From contig NQMI01000082.1 of NCBI GenBank assembly GCA_002270565.1, positions 164,937 to 211,566 of the forward strand: DNA of 46,630 nt. Direction: 5' to 3'. This document shows, in pieces, positions 44,835 to 46,630 of the stretch. Source of the DNA: Stenocarpella maydis. Taxonomy: Eukaryota > Ascomycota > Sordariomycetes > Diaporthales > Diaporthaceae. The number at the start of each line of letters is the position of its first letter. Positions within the stretch are counted from its first letter, which is position 1. The position numbers were made by a program, and so were the translations under genes. The notes below the pieces were generated by a model. It had not been told where the DNA came from. It saw nothing but the letters and a program-made list of their open reading frames with translations, and searched no databases.

Positions 44835-46599
44835 ATGCCGCAAGCAGGACGAAGCGTAGGTCCACTTCTGGACATCCGGCTAGACAGTATCGGCCGCCCA
44901 TATCAGCCTGGAGATATCATCACGGGGCGTGTGGTCCGACAGGCACCGACGGTGAGCCCACAGGCGACACTGAACATACAGTTGCTGGGCCGAGCAAAGT
45001 CAAAGATAGTGGTCACGAGACACCATGGCAACGGGACTTCTAAGAGTTACTACCGCAGCCGCTACAATTTCGTACGAGCCCCCCACGGCACCCGCGCCTT
45101 GGGAGATATTTCTTCACACGAGAGCTAACATGGGATTACAGTTCGACGCGGGATACAAGCAGACACACCGGGAGCTGCACAACGGGCCCATCCACGTCCC
45201 GTCGTCCAACGAGCCAGCCTCGTGGGACTTCGCCGTGGAGATCCCCACGCGGCCATCGCCTCGCGCCGTGGTGAGCGAGATGAAAGACCCGGAGGCGAGC
45301 TATCTGCCCCTGGATAGCGGCAACGTCGCAGGGCACCCCCTTCCCTCGTCTTTCGCCACCGGCGGCCGCCACCACAACACCCGCTTCGACGCCTACGTCG
45401 AGTACCACCTCGAGGCGGCGCTCACGCAGCAGGGCAAGAGCCACCACGGCAGCGACACGGCCACGGCGACGCTACCGCTCCGCGTCCGCGCCCCGTCGAC
45501 CCCCTACCCGCTGACCGACTTCGACCTCCGCCGGCGCTCCTCCGCGCTGGCCGCCAGCTCGTACCGCCTCGTCCCCGGGATGGAGACGGCCGAGCTGTCA
45601 TTCAGGCAAAAGAGCAAGAAGTTCTTTGGCTCGTCCAGCGTGCCCACGTTCGCCTTCTCGCTGCAGTGCGAGGCGCCCGCCGTTATCCAGCTCGACAACC
45701 CGGCCCCGGTCCCGTTCCGCGTGCGCGCCGTGCCCGACGGGGCGAGGACGAGCGAGGTGCTGCGGGGGGTGCCGCAGGTGGTGACCATCAGCTCGCTGGA
45801 GATGGTGCTCAAGGCTGACACGCGTGTCATCGCGCCGGGGACGTTCTCGACGCACGACGGGGAAGATACCGTCAAGCACAGCATCCAATTGCCTGTGGCC
45901 TCTGCTGGGAGCGTCCCGGCCGCTGTGCTCAACAGCACCGACCGCGGCGGGAGGGGGCCCGCTGCGAGTGAGCCTGCTGGGAAGGAGGCAGCTCACCAAG
46001 GGGCGGTCCACAGGCCGGGTACAGCAGGTGACAAGCCCGGCGCGGTGGCTCCAGCTGAAGAGCAAGGAGAGTCATCAGCGCCACAGAGTCACCAGTTGCC
46101 AGCAAGGGTCTCCGACGAGGACCAGGCTTCAGAACAAACCGCACCATCAGCCCCGGACCTCAAAGCGGAGCCCCCGGCCGACTCGTCCTCCCCACCAACA
46201 TACCAACCACGCGCCGACGAGCCCGCGCCACCACCGACCCCTCCAGCAGCAGCAGCAGCAGCAGCAGCGACCGAGGCCGCGCAGCCCCCGGCATACCAGC
46301 TCCCCACTGACCTCAGCAACCGCGGCCCCCTCGTCATCCCGAGCTCGTGGGGCACCGACGGGCCCTGGCTGGACGTCGGCGCCGCCATCGGCCTGCGCCT
46401 GCACGAGAGGCACGCCACGGCGATGGGCCGGTCCGTCTCGTCTACGGCGTCGGAGCCCATTTGGCCGAGCTTCACGACGTACTGCATCAGACACACGCAC
46501 CGGGTCAAGTGGAGGATGACGGTTGCGGTCGGGGGCGAGAGTATTAGCCTTGAGACGGAGGGGCCTGTTTCTGTCTTTGGGGCGGCCGAGTCCGGGTAG
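44835..46599 (+). CDS. Alpha-arrestin-like protein with two PPxY motifs
   Basis: Two exons (44835-45071, 45142-46599) give 564 aa. The 70-nt phase-0 intron has a gctaac branch site and a ttacag end. The N-terminus is an arrestin-N-like beta-sandwich (DIRLDSIGRPYQPGDIITGR, then LNIQLLGRAKSKI). The block with WDFAVEIPTRP and YVEYHLEAAL continues the fold. The C-lobe part (PTFAFSLQCEAPAVIQLDNP, VPFRVRAVPD) follows. After about residue 370 a Pro/Ala/Glu-rich linker contains PPTY (430-433) and PPAY (461-464), the PPxY motifs that bind WW domains of Rsp5/Nedd4 ubiquitin ligases. An eight-Ala run encoded by a CAG/GCA repeat lies between them. A last structured block (WLDVGAAIGLRL to WRMTVAVGGESISLETE) ends the protein. 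The likely role is an adaptor that recruits the ligase to membrane transporters for endocytosis. A membrane-transport-like gene lies directly upstream, but no link is shown. Confidence 0.85.
46244..46268 (+). repeat. (CAG)8 trinucleotide repeat in the arrestin-like gene
   Basis: About eight CAG units, read in the GCA frame as poly-Ala between the two PPxY motifs. Probably length-variable between strains. Confidence 0.85.
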
Positions 46600-46630
46600 G
46601 TTTGCTCGATTATTTATTTTGTTTTGGAAA

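Overview
This window looks like nuclear DNA of a filamentous ascomycete, most likely a Sordariomycete with a plant-associated or saprotrophic lifestyle. The genes carry short introns (46-148 nt, mostly 50-75) with GT...AG ends and fungal branch sites (gctaac, ctgac). The protein families are typical of such fungi: a Goodbye-NACHT STAND receptor, a Zn2Cys6 regulator, an ascomycete laccase, a PL1 pectate lyase, an M28 aminopeptidase, and transposons carrying RIP-like G:C-to-A:T damage. I find no rRNA, convincing tRNA, CRISPR array or bacterial-style operon. Gene models were assembled by eye from reading frames, splice signals and family motifs. Each multi-exon model given here closes in frame.

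Layout, left half. 1-0.7 kb: wreck of a pogo-like transposase (-). 1.3-6.0 kb: large NLR-like gene (Goodbye-NACHT-TPR-like-ZZ finger). 7.6-9.4 kb: GC-rich FAD-dependent phenol-type monooxygenase, convergent with a mitochondrial DNAJC28-type (DUF1992) gene at 9.5-11.2 kb (-). 11.4-14.4 kb: a Zn2Cys6 transcription-factor gene cut in two. Its 5' half lies on the minus strand and its 3' half on the plus strand. The break falls inside an intron, as expected from a ~1.33-kb inversion. 15.2-17.0 kb: secreted M28 aminopeptidase (-). 19.4-20.1 kb: cysteine-free, sequon-rich small secreted protein (-). 22.2-24.0 kb: laccase.

Layout, right half. 24.8-25.4 kb and 27.2-28.1 kb: two small proteins with signal peptides. 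30.7-31.8 kb: pectate lyase. 32.4-33.0 kb: TXNDC17/Clot-type thioredoxin-like protein (-). 33.7-36.6 kb: complete Mutator-like element with identical 47-bp terminal inverted repeats and a target duplication; its transposase frame is interrupted only by TAG codons. 36.6-41.5 kb: about 4.9 kb with no gene I can defend. 41.5-44.1 kb: Prm10/ThrE-like membrane protein. 44.8-46.6 kb: alpha-arrestin-like protein with two PPxY motifs.

How it fits together. This is not an evident biosynthetic cluster. The secreted hydrolases, the laccase and the small secreted proteins (15-32 kb) form a loose secretome-rich stretch with large AT-richer gaps. Transposon relics sit near the NLR-like gene and beside the Clot-like gene. 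The most unusual event is the intron-internal inversion that splits the transcription factor; the same gene also lacks one zinc-ligand cysteine.
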